Shown in pieces: positions 48,715 through 56,732 of a stretch of DNA of 64,000 bases. A model generated the notes under the pieces. That model was not told the DNA's origin and ran no database searches. It saw only the letters and a program-made list of their open reading frames with translations. The stretch comes from Bacteroidota bacterium (GTDB lineage Bacteria; Bacteroidota; Bacteroidia; Bacteroidales; VadinHA17). The stretch is from the NCBI GenBank assembly GCA_016718875.1, contig JADKBL010000027.1:9820-73819 (forward strand), in the 5' to 3' direction. The position numbers were made by a program, and so were the translations under genes. Each line of letters begins with the position of its first letter. Within the stretch, counting starts at the first letter, position 1.

Positions 48715-49046
48715 TGCCCATAACACGGACAGTATAATTAATAAGCTCGTCATGGTTTTTGCAGATGCCTCCTACCCTAACGAGATTTTAAAATTACGGG
48801 GGACAAAACCCAACGCACCACTGCTGTTAACAAAATAACAATACCTGGACTAATAATCAACCCTCTAGCAGCCTTGTACCGCGACACGCATATAGTTTAC
48901 AACATTTGTACCCGGATTGCAAAAACCACGCCGTGCCCTCCTTGCACCGGGACAGTTATATGGCTCGCCTGCCGGCGAGTACCAGGACAGTTGCCGGATG
49001 CTGCGTCGGGTAACGCTTACTGAAACGTACCGCTGGGCCGTTAGCC
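48715..49046 (+). repeat. Cassette-boundary element C (attC-like), about 330 bp
   Basis: Opens TGCCCATAACACGGACAGTA, complementary to the 5' end of its own cassette, and ends GGGCCGTTAGCC. The outer arms pair: AGTATAATTAATAAGCTCGT near the start with the reverse complement of ACGCTTACTGAAACGTACCG near the end. CATGGTTTTTGCA (48,751) pairs with TGCAAAAACCACG (about 48,920). No gene. Confidence 0.72.
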
Positions 49047-49096
49047 TTAAATTGAAATATTCTGCTCTCAAAATAGCCTGATAACAAACTTCTTAG

Positions 49097-49138
49097 TACC
49101 TTTGATAGTATCAAATGATAGTATCAAACTGTTTTAAT
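49097..49138 (+). promoter_or_regulatory. Promoter and double-palindrome operator of the Fic gene
   Basis: A -7 box TACCTTTG at 49,097-49,104 runs into the perfect palindrome TTTGATAGTATCAAA, immediately followed by a second TGATAGTATCA. The operator lies between the probable start of transcription and ATG 49,139, so repressor binding would block initiation. It also covers the alternative ATG at 49,115, an argument for the downstream start. Confidence 0.65.
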
Positions 49139-50098
49139 ATGAAACCTCCATATCATGTAACCACCAAGATTCTCCAACTAATCTCCTCTATTTCTGAAAA
49201 AATTGGTGAGATTAATGCTGCATACTTATATAAACCACCGACTGAATTAAGGAAAAAGAATAGAATTAAGACAATTCAGTCCTCACTTGAGATTGAGGGC
49301 AACTCACTTTCCCTTGATCAGGTAACCGCAATCTTAGACAACAAGAAAGTAATCGCAGCAAAAAAAGACATTCTTGAGGTAAAAAATGCGATTAAAGCAT
49401 ACGAAAACATTGATAATTATAATCCGACAAGCCTAACCTCGTTCTGTAAAGCTCATGGAATATTGATGAACGGTTTGATTGAAAATGCTGGTAAGATTCG
49501 AACCAAATCAGTAGGAATCCTTAAAGGCTCAATAGTAACACATATCGCTCCTCCTGGGGATTTAGTAAAATCACATGTTAAGAAACTGTTTGATTATCTT
49601 AAAAATGACAAGGATTTAGTGGTAATAAAGAGTTGCGTATTTCACTATGAAATCGAATTCATTCACCCATTTATGGATGGAAACGGAAGGATGGGAAGAC
49701 TTTGGCAAACAGTAATACTCAGACAGTATTCACCTGTATTTGAGTTCCTTCCAATCGAGTCTTTGATAAAAAAAAGACAGAGTGAATACTATCGCATACT
49801 TGGAGAATCAGATAATAAAGGTGATTCAACCGGATTCATAGAATTTATGCTTCAGATAATTAACGAATCTCTTGAAGATCTATTAACAAATCAGAATGTA
49901 AATCTGACTTCTCAGGATCGAATTGACATTTTCAAAGAGAAAATTGGAAATTCGAAATTTAAGCGACAAGATTATATGAGGCATTTTAAAGACATCTCAA
50001 CTGCAACTGCAAGCCGGGACTTGAAATTGGCAGTGGATTCTGGAATACTTGACAAATCAGGTGATAAGAGGACAACTTCTTACAAATTCAAAAAATAA
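49115..50098 (+). CDS. Fic domain protein (AMPylase) with N-terminal inhibitory helix and C-terminal wHTH
   Basis: A 327-residue (or 319 from ATG 49,139) Fic protein that transfers AMP or another nucleotide to a target hydroxyl. The active motif HPFMDGNGRMGRLW (His184) is intact. The inhibitory motif S-x-x-x-E-G appears as SLEIEG at residues 57-62, N-terminal to the Fic core, so this is the self-inhibited class II type. The C-terminal 70 residues (GNSKFKRQDYMRHFKDISTA, TASRDLKLAVDSGILDKSGD) form a winged helix that probably binds the palindromes upstream. It is the only gene of its cassette, bounded by GTTAGCCTTA (49,040) and TAAGGCTAAC (50,104), a perfect ten-base complement. Confidence 0.93.
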   Translation: MIVSNCFNMKPPYHVTTKILQLISSISEKIGEINAAYLYKPPTELRKKNRIKTIQSSLEIEGNSLSLDQVTAILDNKKVIAAKKDILEVKNAIKAYENIDNYNPTSLTSFCKAHGILMNGLIENAGKIRTKSVGILKGSIVTHIAPPGDLVKSHVKKLFDYLKNDKDLVVIKSCVFHYEIEFIHPFMDGNGRMGRLWQTVILRQYSPVFEFLPIESLIKKRQSEYYRILGESDNKGDSTGFIEFMLQIINESLEDLLTNQNVNLTSQDRIDIFKEKIGNSKFKRQDYMRHFKDISTATASRDLKLAVDSGILDKSGDKRTTSYKFKK

Positions 50099-50103
50099 AA
50101 ATC

Positions 50104-50400
50104 TAAGGCTAACACGGACAATAAAGTAACTAAGTTCGTCATGCTTTTGCATTGCCTCTGAGCCGTTTACCGGGATTAATAACATGCCACTTAGAAAACT
50201 TTGTACCCCTGATGCTCTCTGCCGGTTGGCGGATCGGTCAGGGTCTTCGACGCGAACCCTCCAGCCATCACCAAACCTTGTACCCGGTCCCGATAGCTCC
50301 CGATAGCTATCGGGATATGCAAAAACACATGCCAACCCCGACACCCCTCCTTCGTCGGGGCAGGCTCCCGGGAACTCCTTATACCACCTGGCCGTTATGG
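50104..50400 (+). repeat. Cassette-boundary element D (attC-like), about 297 bp
   Basis: Opens TAAGGCTAACACGGACAATA and ends CCTGGCCGTTATGG. Contains CATGCTTTTGCAT, pairing with ATGCAAAAACACATG near 50,317, and the palindrome CCCGATAGCTATCGGG (within 50,288-50,315), which looks like a later insertion into the element. No gene. Confidence 0.72.
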
Positions 50401-50556
50401 TTAATTGTATCAGGACCTACACTTTATAAAGCTTTAAACCAACTAATATTTCAATTAGCAAAAACCCGACTGCTAAAAAAATGACATGGTCGAATATTTA
50501 GAGTAAATTTATTCTCGATTAATATCTCGTTATTACAAATCTAACGTTCAATCCTC

Positions 50557-51882
50557 ATGAGAAAACCATTAGTTTTCATTCTTCTCTATATTTTAAGTTC
50601 TCTTCAGGTTTTTGGACAACCTCCAAGACTATATTCTAAAAATGAGATTTATAAAGATATAGACTACCTGATAAATGACCTAGAAAACATTCATCCTAAC
50701 CTATTTCATTCTATCAGCAAAGAAGATTTCAATAACAGGATCCAAATTATTAAAAATCAGATGCCTGACTCGATATCAAAAATTGAGGCTTGGATTAGAC
50801 TTAATAGGATACTAGCTGCAATTAAGGAAGGTCATACCTATTTTCGCCCACCTGCTGATGATATGGGAGATTTTTTAAAATTTCCATTCAAAGTTAAAAT
50901 AGATCATACCACGAAACATTTTATAATATCTGGTTCACCTATCGATTCACTAAAAAGCTATATAGGTACTAGAATCATGTCCATAAATGAGATCAAGACA
51001 GATAACTTACTTAATATATTAATGAAAGATATTGGCTCAGAGAATGAATCATATTCAATATTTATGAGTGAAGCCAACTTCGAATATGCAATTTATACGG
51101 TTTTTCATGCCCCGGAGTATTTTACTATTGGTTTGCTAACAGGTGATAAGACAGTAAATCATCGCTTTATAAGCATTAATAAGATTCCTGCTAAACCTGA
51201 GCCAAATTATACTTTTAAAATTATTAATGACAACATTGGCTTTATCGACATGAATAGAATGAATTCATACCGAGATTTCAAAAAGTTCAGTAAATCAACA
51301 TTTAGTACAATTAATAGCAAAAAGATTTCAAAACTAATAATTGATTTCAGGGGCGATCAGGGAGGTGATTCACAAGTTGGAGATGAATTAATGAAATATC
51401 TTTCAAATGTTCCATTTACCCAATGGGAGAAAGTGTATGTAAAAGTAAGCTCAGTATCAAGAGAATTATATAACTATCCTTCAGAAAAAGATACAGTAGC
51501 TGAAAAGGATTTATCGAATAATCTTACTGAACCATATCCTTCAAAAATGAGATTCTCAGGAAAACTGATTATATTAATCGATGGAGGAACCTTTTCGAGT
51601 GCTGGAGCAGTGACATGGTGCATTAGTCAATATAAACTAGGCACTACTGTCGGTGAAGAAACTAGTGGAATTGGTGTTCATTATGGAAATGTTATCAAAA
51701 GAAATCTCCCAATTACTGGATTGACATATTATACTTCCCACATGAAATGGTATCAAATTGGTGCAACTGATAACTCGACACAGGGATTAATTCCTGATCA
51801 TATAGTAAAACTTTCAATAGAGGATATAAAGACCCAGAAAGATACTGTCCTTGATTATGCTATTAAATTGATCAATAATTAA
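50557..51882 (+). CDS. S41 family (C-terminal processing) protease, secreted
   Basis: A 441-residue S41 peptidase-like protein with signal MRKPLVFILLYILSSLQVFG cleaved before QPP. An N-terminal helical part (residues about 25-90) and a reduced PDZ-like stretch precede the tail-specific protease core: NIGFIDMNRMNSYRDFKKFS, KLIIDFRGDQGGDSQVGDEL, KLIILIDGGTFSSAGAVTWC with the nucleophile Ser of TFSSAG, and GEETSGIGVHYGN. The Ser is present; the partner Lys/His of the dyad or triad is not certain by eye. No function can be assigned beyond exported proteolysis. It is the only gene between GTTATGGTTA (50,394) and TAACCATAAC (51,887). Confidence 0.87.
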   Translation: MRKPLVFILLYILSSLQVFGQPPRLYSKNEIYKDIDYLINDLENIHPNLFHSISKEDFNNRIQIIKNQMPDSISKIEAWIRLNRILAAIKEGHTYFRPPADDMGDFLKFPFKVKIDHTTKHFIISGSPIDSLKSYIGTRIMSINEIKTDNLLNILMKDIGSENESYSIFMSEANFEYAIYTVFHAPEYFTIGLLTGDKTVNHRFISINKIPAKPEPNYTFKIINDNIGFIDMNRMNSYRDFKKFSKSTFSTINSKKISKLIIDFRGDQGGDSQVGDELMKYLSNVPFTQWEKVYVKVSSVSRELYNYPSEKDTVAEKDLSNNLTEPYPSKMRFSGKLIILIDGGTFSSAGAVTWCISQYKLGTTVGEETSGIGVHYGNVIKRNLPITGLTYYTSHMKWYQIGATDNSTQGLIPDHIVKLSIEDIKTQKDTVLDYAIKLINN

Positions 51883-51886
51883 CAAC

Positions 51887-52149
51887 TAACCATAACACGG
51901 TCAATATAGTAAATAAACTTGTCACAGTATTTGCAGCCGCTACCGTGACAAGTCACCAATGGTTCATAATTCATAGTCATTAAAGAACTTACTTCTTTGT
52001 AATGCCATCGCGATGCCAGCCTCACACTACTTTGCAAATACTGCGCCATACCCGTCTCGCACCGTGACAGTTCCATGCCAACAACCAGGACAGTGGCCGG
52101 TTGCTTCGCCGGGTAATGTTTACTTACTTTAATTGCCGTGCCGTTAGCT
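51887..52149 (+). repeat. Cassette-boundary element E (attC-like), about 263 bp
   Basis: Opens TAACCATAACACGGTCAATA and ends GTGCCGTTAGCT. CAGTATTTGCA (about 51,927) pairs with TGCAAATACTG (about 52,034), and AATAAACTTGTCAC near the start is the form shared with B and C. No gene. Confidence 0.72.
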
Positions 52150-52195
52150 TGCATTCAATCAAAATTTGCGACTTATTTGATTTATTTGGCATCAT

Positions 52196-52246
52196 TTGGA
52201 AATTAATATTTAAGTACGTATATTTGTACTTAATTACATACTTAAA
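52196..52246 (+). promoter_or_regulatory. Promoter and operator of the YefM/YoeB pair
   Basis: TTG at 52,196-52,198, a 20-base gap, then the -7 box TATATTTG at 52,219-52,226. The box sits inside the inverted repeat TTAAGTAC-8-GTACTTAA (52,210-52,233), and a third half-site ATACTTAA follows at about 52,239. This suits autorepression by the antitoxin complex. Confidence 0.72.
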
Positions 52247-52255
52247 ATTACAAAT

Positions 52256-52507
52256 ATGATTGCTGCAAACTATTCGGAATTCAGAAACGCATTAAAAAAT
52301 TACCTAGATAATGTTGAGTTTAACAATGAAACTCTAATCATCAAGAGAGGTTCAGGAAAAGGGACTGTCCTTATATCGCTTGAGGAGTACAATTCGATCA
52401 TGGAGACCTTGCACCTGTTGAGCTCCAAGAAAAATTCAAAACGACTCTTTGAATCAATTGAACAAATGAAGACCGGGAAGAAAGCCCAGCATAAATTGGT
52501 TGAATAG
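52256..52507 (+). CDS. yefM: YefM/Phd-family antitoxin
   Basis: An 83-residue antitoxin beginning MIAANYSEFRNALKNYLDNV. The Phd/YefM fold is seen in the N-terminal half (NETLIIKRGSGKGTVLISLE, EYNSIMETLHLLSSKKN), and the C-terminal tail (FESIEQMKTGKKAQHK) is the toxin-binding part. It should bind the palindromic operator upstream and neutralise the YoeB toxin encoded two bases downstream. Length and order (antitoxin first) are normal for the family. Part of a cassette bounded by GTTAGCTTGC (52,143) and GCAAGCTAAC (52,777). Confidence 0.93.
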   Translation: MIAANYSEFRNALKNYLDNVEFNNETLIIKRGSGKGTVLISLEEYNSIMETLHLLSSKKNSKRLFESIEQMKTGKKAQHKLVE

Positions 52508-52509
52508 TA

Positions 52510-52785
52510 ATGAGAATAATATTTTCTAAAAATGCCTGGGAGGATTATACCTCATGGCAAACTGAGGACAAAAAGATCCTTAAGAAAATAAACAGCCTCA
52601 TAAAAGAAATACAAAGATCTCCTTATGAAGGTATTGGAAAACCTGAACCTCTTAAATTTGACCTTGCAGGATTATGGTCCAGAAGAATTGATCTGGAACA
52701 CAGAATTGTATATAAAATAGAAGGTAATGATCTTCTGATCTATGCATGCCGGTATCATTATGAAAAAAATAAAAACGCAAGCTAA
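52510..52785 (+). CDS. yoeB: YoeB/Txe-family mRNA endonuclease toxin
   Basis: A 91-residue YoeB-type toxin that cleaves mRNA on the ribosome. The family signature is complete: IFSKNAWEDYTSWQTEDKKI, IGKPEPLKFDLAGLWSRRID and LEHRIVYKIEGNDLLIYACR followed by YHYE. The catalytic Glu (KPEPL), Arg (SRRID) and terminal His (RYHY) are present. There is an extra C-terminal tail of about seven residues (KNKNAS). The stop codon TAA at 52,783-52,785 is the TAA of GCTAAC, the first conserved bases of the next boundary element, so gene and element directly overlap. Confidence 0.95.
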   Translation: MRIIFSKNAWEDYTSWQTEDKKILKKINSLIKEIQRSPYEGIGKPEPLKFDLAGLWSRRIDLEHRIVYKIEGNDLLIYACRYHYEKNKNAS

Positions 52786-52930
52786 CAAGGACGATATGTG
52801 TTATTGCCTTCAGACTTCACCTCCGGCTAAGTCTGACAATGTCGGCCAAAACAAATTTTGTATTTTATATGACAGTCTGCAGTTGGCCGTCCACCGCTTC
52901 GAAACAACACATACCGCCTAACCGTTATGG
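52777..52930 (+). repeat. Cassette-boundary element F (short, closest to canonical attC), 154 bp
   Basis: Opens GCAAGCTAACAAGGACGATA and ends CGCCTAACCGTTATGG. GATATGTGTTATTGCC pairs with the reverse complement of CGAAACAACACATACCGCC; inner stems are GTCGGCCAAAAC with GTTGGCCGTCC. Shorter than the other elements and lacking their TTTTTGCA stem, it falls near the size range of known attC sites. No gene. Confidence 0.72.
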
Positions 52931-53009
52931 GTCATTGTGCTGAAAGTAATTGATTATCGGAATTGTGTAACCAAAAAACAAAAGAGTAGGCAAATAATAA
53001 AAAAATGAA

Positions 53010-53804
53010 ATGAACAAAAGAAATTTAATAATTAACTCAACTACATTATTTGTAATAGCAACAATTTTACAAATGACACTTCACGAAGTAGGGCATTTTG
53101 CAGCAGCTATTGTTTTACATTCAACTAACATAGTGATTTTTCACAATTATGTTCTCGAAAATTCTTTGTCTTTAATAAGAAGCATAGTCGTGGCTGCTGC
53201 CGGTCCGATATTTAGTTTGTTGATAGGAATAACATTCAATTTTATTTGTTCAATATATAAAAAACGCAATACACTTTTTTTGTTTTTCCTTTACATGAGC
53301 GTATTTGGATATATTAATTTCATGGGATACCTGATGATTGCTCCTTTTTTCATACAAGGAGATTCGGGTTATATTTTTAACGAGTTGAAATTTCCAATAT
53401 TGATTACAATAATTATAGCTGTTATAGGAGCTGTATCACTATTTTTTATCCTAAAAAAGTTAAGCAAGTATTTTATTGAAATGAGTACTGACGAGATTAT
53501 TGAAAACCCTTCTATAAGAAAAGAATTTATTGATTCGTTAGTAATATATCCGCTTTTTATTGGTATTGTCATCACATCACTACTGAATTTACCTGTGCCT
53601 GTATTTTTAAGTTTAATTTATCCTCTTTGCAGTCCATTTGCATTAATGTGGTGTTATGGATTTTTGTTGAAGGCAAATTATTCAAAAGAAAATGCGAATA
53701 AAAATTTCGATTTATTAAACAAATTTCAACCACAATTATTAATAATATTGATTCTTATAATTATAATGAACCGACTGTTAGTATTAGGTATTCACTTCAA
53801 TTAA
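53010..53804 (+). CDS. M50-like membrane metalloprotease
   Basis: A 264-residue polytopic membrane protein with the zinc motif HEVGH in the first helix (ILQMTLHEVGHFAAAIVLHS), a pattern typical of the site-2 protease (M50) superfamily, followed by about six more hydrophobic helices (SIVVAAAGPIFSLLIGITFN carries a GPxxS-like turn, ILIIIMNRLLVLGIHFN the last). No clear N-P-D-G motif for the third zinc ligand is visible, so activity is uncertain. It follows element F and has low GC. I cannot find a complementary right-hand end for its cassette, which may have been lost. Confidence 0.72.
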   Translation: MNKRNLIINSTTLFVIATILQMTLHEVGHFAAAIVLHSTNIVIFHNYVLENSLSLIRSIVVAAAGPIFSLLIGITFNFICSIYKKRNTLFLFFLYMSVFGYINFMGYLMIAPFFIQGDSGYIFNELKFPILITIIIAVIGAVSLFFILKKLSKYFIEMSTDEIIENPSIRKEFIDSLVIYPLFIGIVITSLLNLPVPVFLSLIYPLCSPFALMWCYGFLLKANYSKENANKNFDLLNKFQPQLLIILILIIIMNRLLVLGIHFN

Positions 53805-53937
53805 ATTCAATCAAAAATTTATATATCCAGCAATACGATCTAAATTTAAAAGTAAAAAAAACAACGAATGCAAAACAGCTGCAACATAGGCTAAAACAAA
53901 AACTTGATAAATATTTATAAATTAATGGATAAATTTT

Positions 53938-54643
53938 ATGGAAAATAAAAATGGAAAAGTAGCCCTGATAACAGGGCAAACAAAGGAATTGGCAAAGAAA
54001 TAGCACATCAATTAGGTTTACTCGGATATACAGTTGTGCTTACAGCCCGTGACCAAAATGCAGGGGCAAAGGCGGTTGAAGAGCTTGTTGCAGCAGGTTG
54101 CGATGCTCATACTGTGTTACTTGAAGTTACCAATGCATCTGATATTGCCAATCTTGCAAAATACCGAAAGAATTTCGGTAAACTCGACTTTTAGTAAATA
54201 ACGCAGGAATCGCTATTGAATGGGACGGACAACCAACTAACTCTGAAAAGGTGCGTCGTACACTCGAAATCAACCTTGTCGCCCCCTATGCAATCACAGA
54301 AGCATTAGTGCCTTTACTCTCATTAAGTGACGACGCAAGGGTGATTAATCAATCATCGCAATTAGGCTCTATTGATGCAGCTGAGAAAATGTGGCAATAT
54401 ATCTCCGGATTCATGACTGTAGGATATGCGACTTCAAAGGCTGGTCTAATGCTCACCAGATTCACCTCAGTTAGGGATTGCAGTTGCCACCATCCAGGTT
54501 GGGTAAAGACTGACTTAGGCACAGATGCCGCCCCAATGGAAGTTGAAGAAGGAGCAAGTACAGTGGTTAGTCTTGTGACAATTGCTAGGGACCAGTTTCC
54601 CCATGGTCAGTTAGTACACAAAGGTGAGAGAATACCCTGGTAA
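53938..54643 (+). pseudogene. Short-chain dehydrogenase/reductase, several indels
   Basis: An SDR of the carbonyl-reductase-like type: MENKNGKVALITG then, after restoring one G near 53,984, ANKGIGKEIAHQLGLLGYTV (the TGxxxGxG cofactor motif). After restoring one T near 54,193 the reading continues LVNNAGIAIEWDG (NNAG motif) and SSQLGSIDA, GYATSKAGL (catalytic YxxSK), then PGWVKTDLG. Between LTRFT and HPGWVKT about twenty residues are missing or scrambled, so besides indels there is a probable deletion. It would have reduced a small carbonyl compound with NADPH. The preceding gap (53,805-53,937) shows nothing. No cassette-end complement is seen around it. Confidence 0.82.
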
Positions 54644-54765
54644 TGCTAATATTAATTGAAAAGCATGCAGCTAACATATGGTAGCCGCAAGCGAACAAGC
54701 GACAGTGCGATGGACAATGAAATAGAAAATTGAATTAAAACATAAAAATAAGAGAAGGAAATCCC

Positions 54766-55263
54766 ATGCTGAAAAAGTCTTTAGTGGTAATTGACATTCA
54801 AAATGACATTACCAAAAACTACAAAGAAATCATTGACAATGTTAATCGGTCAATAGACTGGGCAGTGGAAAATGAAATTCATGTCGTTTACATAAAGCAT
54901 TATAACTTATCTGACGGCACAAGGACTTTCAAACCTAATACTCGTGGGTCTGAATTAGTTTCGGACATGAAATTGGTTTCCAAAAACATTTTTGAAAAAT
55001 CCAAAGGCAACGCATTGACCAGCGAAGATTTTGCTGACTTTATCAGGAAAAATGAAATAAGCGAATTTTACATTACAGGAGCAGACGCCATTGCCTGCGT
55101 GAAATCAACCGTATTTAATATGTGCAAGAAAAACTACAAAGTTACAGTCTTATCAGATTGTATTACGAGTTATGATAAAAGGAAAATTGACGAAATGCTG
55201 AATTATTACGAAAAAAATGGCAGTAAAATAATTAATTTGAATGACTTGTTAGATTCTAAATAA
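54766..55263 (+). CDS. Isochorismatase-family cysteine hydrolase
   Basis: A 165-residue cytosolic hydrolase of the isochorismatase/nicotinamidase fold. The triad is visible as Asp in KSLVVIDIQNDITKN, Lys in NIFEKSKGNALTS and Cys in ITGADAIACVKSTVFNMCKK; VTVLSDCITSYD completes the core. The family hydrolyses C-N or C-O bonds in small molecules such as nicotinamide, N-carbamoyl compounds or isochorismate; the substrate is unknown. It is a lone gene with its own upstream gap, and a boundary-type element (garbled) begins directly after its stop. The upstream gap 54,644-54,765 holds AGCTAACATATGG, a weak candidate boundary. Confidence 0.88.
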   Translation: MLKKSLVVIDIQNDITKNYKEIIDNVNRSIDWAVENEIHVVYIKHYNLSDGTRTFKPNTRGSELVSDMKLVSKNIFEKSKGNALTSEDFADFIRKNEISEFYITGADAIACVKSTVFNMCKKNYKVTVLSDCITSYDKRKIDEMLNYYEKNGSKIINLNDLLDSK

Positions 55264-55504
55264 AAACACGCGGGGGAAAGTTTTTTAGATTTTTTTTTTT
55301 TTGTTTCCTTTTTTTTTTTTTCAGGGCGTTTCCCCTTTCCCCCCTTCCATTCCCGGTTTTTTTTTTTTTTTTTCCCCGGCCTTTTTTTTTTTTTTTTTCC
55401 GCCGCCGCCCCCTCCCCCCCGCCTTCCCCCTTTTTTTCGCCCCTTCCTTTTTTTTTCCCTCACATCGGGGCAGGCCGGCACCTATACCACCGGGCCTTTA
55501 GCGG
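55264..55504 (+). repeat. Cassette-boundary element H, interior corrupted by homopolymers
   Basis: Starts AAACACGCGGGGG after the isochorismatase stop and ends ATCGGGGCAGGCCGGCACCT then ATACCACCGGGCCTTTAGCGG, close to the right arm of element D (TCGGGGCAGGCTCCCGGGAA, TATACCACCTGGCCGTTATGG). 55,285-55,460 is T, C and G runs. The last bases (TTTAGCGG, expected GTTAGCGG) are complementary to CCGCTAAC at 56,482. Confidence 0.6.
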
Positions 55505-55656
55505 TCATTCTCAATACCGATTCGAAATTCAGTTATATCCACCAGATAAACATACAAATAATTTGACCGTTGGTCTATATTTACAGTGACAACCATCTCA
55601 TAAGAGAATAAAAAGATTTGAATATCTATTCTTCTAAATATTTTTTGATATTTATG

Positions 55657-55695
55657 ATATTTATATTGAATATCAATAAATATTTATTATCTTTG
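55657..55695 (+). promoter_or_regulatory. Promoter and AT-rich palindrome upstream of DUF2975/Xre
   Basis: A near-perfect 27-base palindrome centred on TTGAATATCAA (55,657-55,683), followed by the -7 box TATCTTTG at 55,688-55,695. It is well placed for autoregulation by the Xre protein encoded at 56,261. Confidence 0.6.
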
Positions 55696-55720
55696 AGCCA
55701 TAATTTTAAACTTAAGTATT

Positions 55721-56257
55721 ATGACAAAAAGAAACAACCTCGTATTTATAGGCCTGCAAATAGTTAGCTGGGTCATATTTGTTGGCTTGTGCATTGAAAC
55801 CGGAGCCATGATAGTCAATTTTGTTTTCAGTCTCTTCAAACCTGAATTTGTCCGGAACCTTTATCAAAAGCTGGATTTAAGTCAAATGTATAATACAAGC
55901 AAATTGATTTATTTCGGCATGTACGGTTTTATCCTGACAATCTCGATTTTAAAGGCATATCTGTTCTATGTTGTTGTCATGCTTTTACACAAAATTGATA
56001 TGTTAAAACCATTCAGCAGCTACGTAGCCGACCAGATTAAAAAAATCAGTTACATCACTCTGGAAATAGGGATCTTAAGTTTAATAGCCCGTGAAACATC
56101 ACAAAGAATGGAGTATTACGGATTAGAAAGCAACAAGCTGAATCATTTCTGGGAAGACGGCAGTGCATTTTTAATAATGGCAGCAGTAATTTATGTAATA
56201 GCTACTATTTTTTCCAGAGGTGTTGAAATCCAGAATGAAAACGATTTAACTGTATAA
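55721..56257 (+). CDS. DUF2975 family membrane protein
   Basis: A 178-residue inner-membrane protein with four hydrophobic segments (LVFIGLQIVSWVIFVGLCIE, YFGMYGFILTISILKAYLFY, ISYITLEIGILSLIARETSQ, GSAFLIMAAVIYVIATIFSR). The layout and length match DUF2975, a family usually encoded next to a small YozG-like Xre regulator, as here (stop and next ATG three bases apart). Its function is unknown; in other genomes such pairs are thought to sense or respond to membrane or stress states, which is not shown here. First gene of a cassette bounded by elements H and I. Confidence 0.85.
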   Translation: MTKRNNLVFIGLQIVSWVIFVGLCIETGAMIVNFVFSLFKPEFVRNLYQKLDLSQMYNTSKLIYFGMYGFILTISILKAYLFYVVVMLLHKIDMLKPFSSYVADQIKKISYITLEIGILSLIARETSQRMEYYGLESNKLNHFWEDGSAFLIMAAVIYVIATIFSRGVEIQNENDLTV

Positions 56258-56260
56258 GCC

Positions 56261-56488
56261 ATGCCAATTATAGTAAACTTAGATGTAATGATGGCGCGAC
56301 GAAAGATGTCGCTTAATGAGCTGTCGGGAAAAGTTGATTTAACCCTGTCGAATCTTTCAATTTTAAAAACCGGAAAAGCAAAAGCAATCAGGTTTACCAC
56401 CCTGGAATCTATTTGTAATGCACTCGAATGTCAGCCGGGTGATATTCTGGAATACAGAGAAAATGATAATAAAACAACGATCCGCTAA
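56261..56488 (+). CDS. YozG-like Xre family HTH regulator
   Basis: A 75-residue helix-turn-helix protein (MPIIVNLDVMMARRKMSLNE, LSGKVDLTLSNLSILKTGKA, KAIRFTTLESICNALECQPG, DILEYREN), the standard partner of DUF2975 proteins and likely repressor of the pair through the palindrome at 55,657. The stop codon TAA lies in CCGCTAAC, the opening of the next boundary element, as in the YoeB cassette. A fragment very like the 3' end of this gene (GDILEY) reappears at 63,945 at the end of the window. Confidence 0.9.
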   Translation: MPIIVNLDVMMARRKMSLNELSGKVDLTLSNLSILKTGKAKAIRFTTLESICNALECQPGDILEYRENDNKTTIR

Positions 56489-56660
56489 CACTTTAAGCCA
56501 AATGTTTGTAGCCTGACAAATTTGTTCCGTATTGAAAGCTGGACAGCAACACTTAAAATCTCTTACCAAAACCCTGCTAGCGTAACAATTTCTCCTCTTC
56601 TGCCGGGATTTGAATATATCATAACCGTTTTTTGTATCAGAAATAATCGTGATCAAAAGA
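56482..56660 (+). repeat. Degenerate cassette-boundary element I
   Basis: Begins TCCGCTAACACTTTAAGCC, complementary to the garbled end of element H. No clean GTTA right end is found before the lspA gene, so the element appears decayed or its end lies in unreadable sequence. Confidence 0.45.
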
Positions 56661-56732
56661 AAAAACGACTAGCTTTAAAAACAATTTAACAACAAGACGA
56701 TGATTGAGGATTGTGATTAAACTTAAGTAAAT

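Noticed and set aside
54660..54720. AGCTAACATATGG as a cassette boundary after the SDR
   Set aside because: It starts like the other elements but has no complementary partner and no right arm, so it was not counted.
55206..55501. Open frames giving poly-Lys/Gly (minus) and poly-Phe/Pro (plus) proteins
   Set aside because: Same cause: T, C and G runs in the middle of boundary element H.
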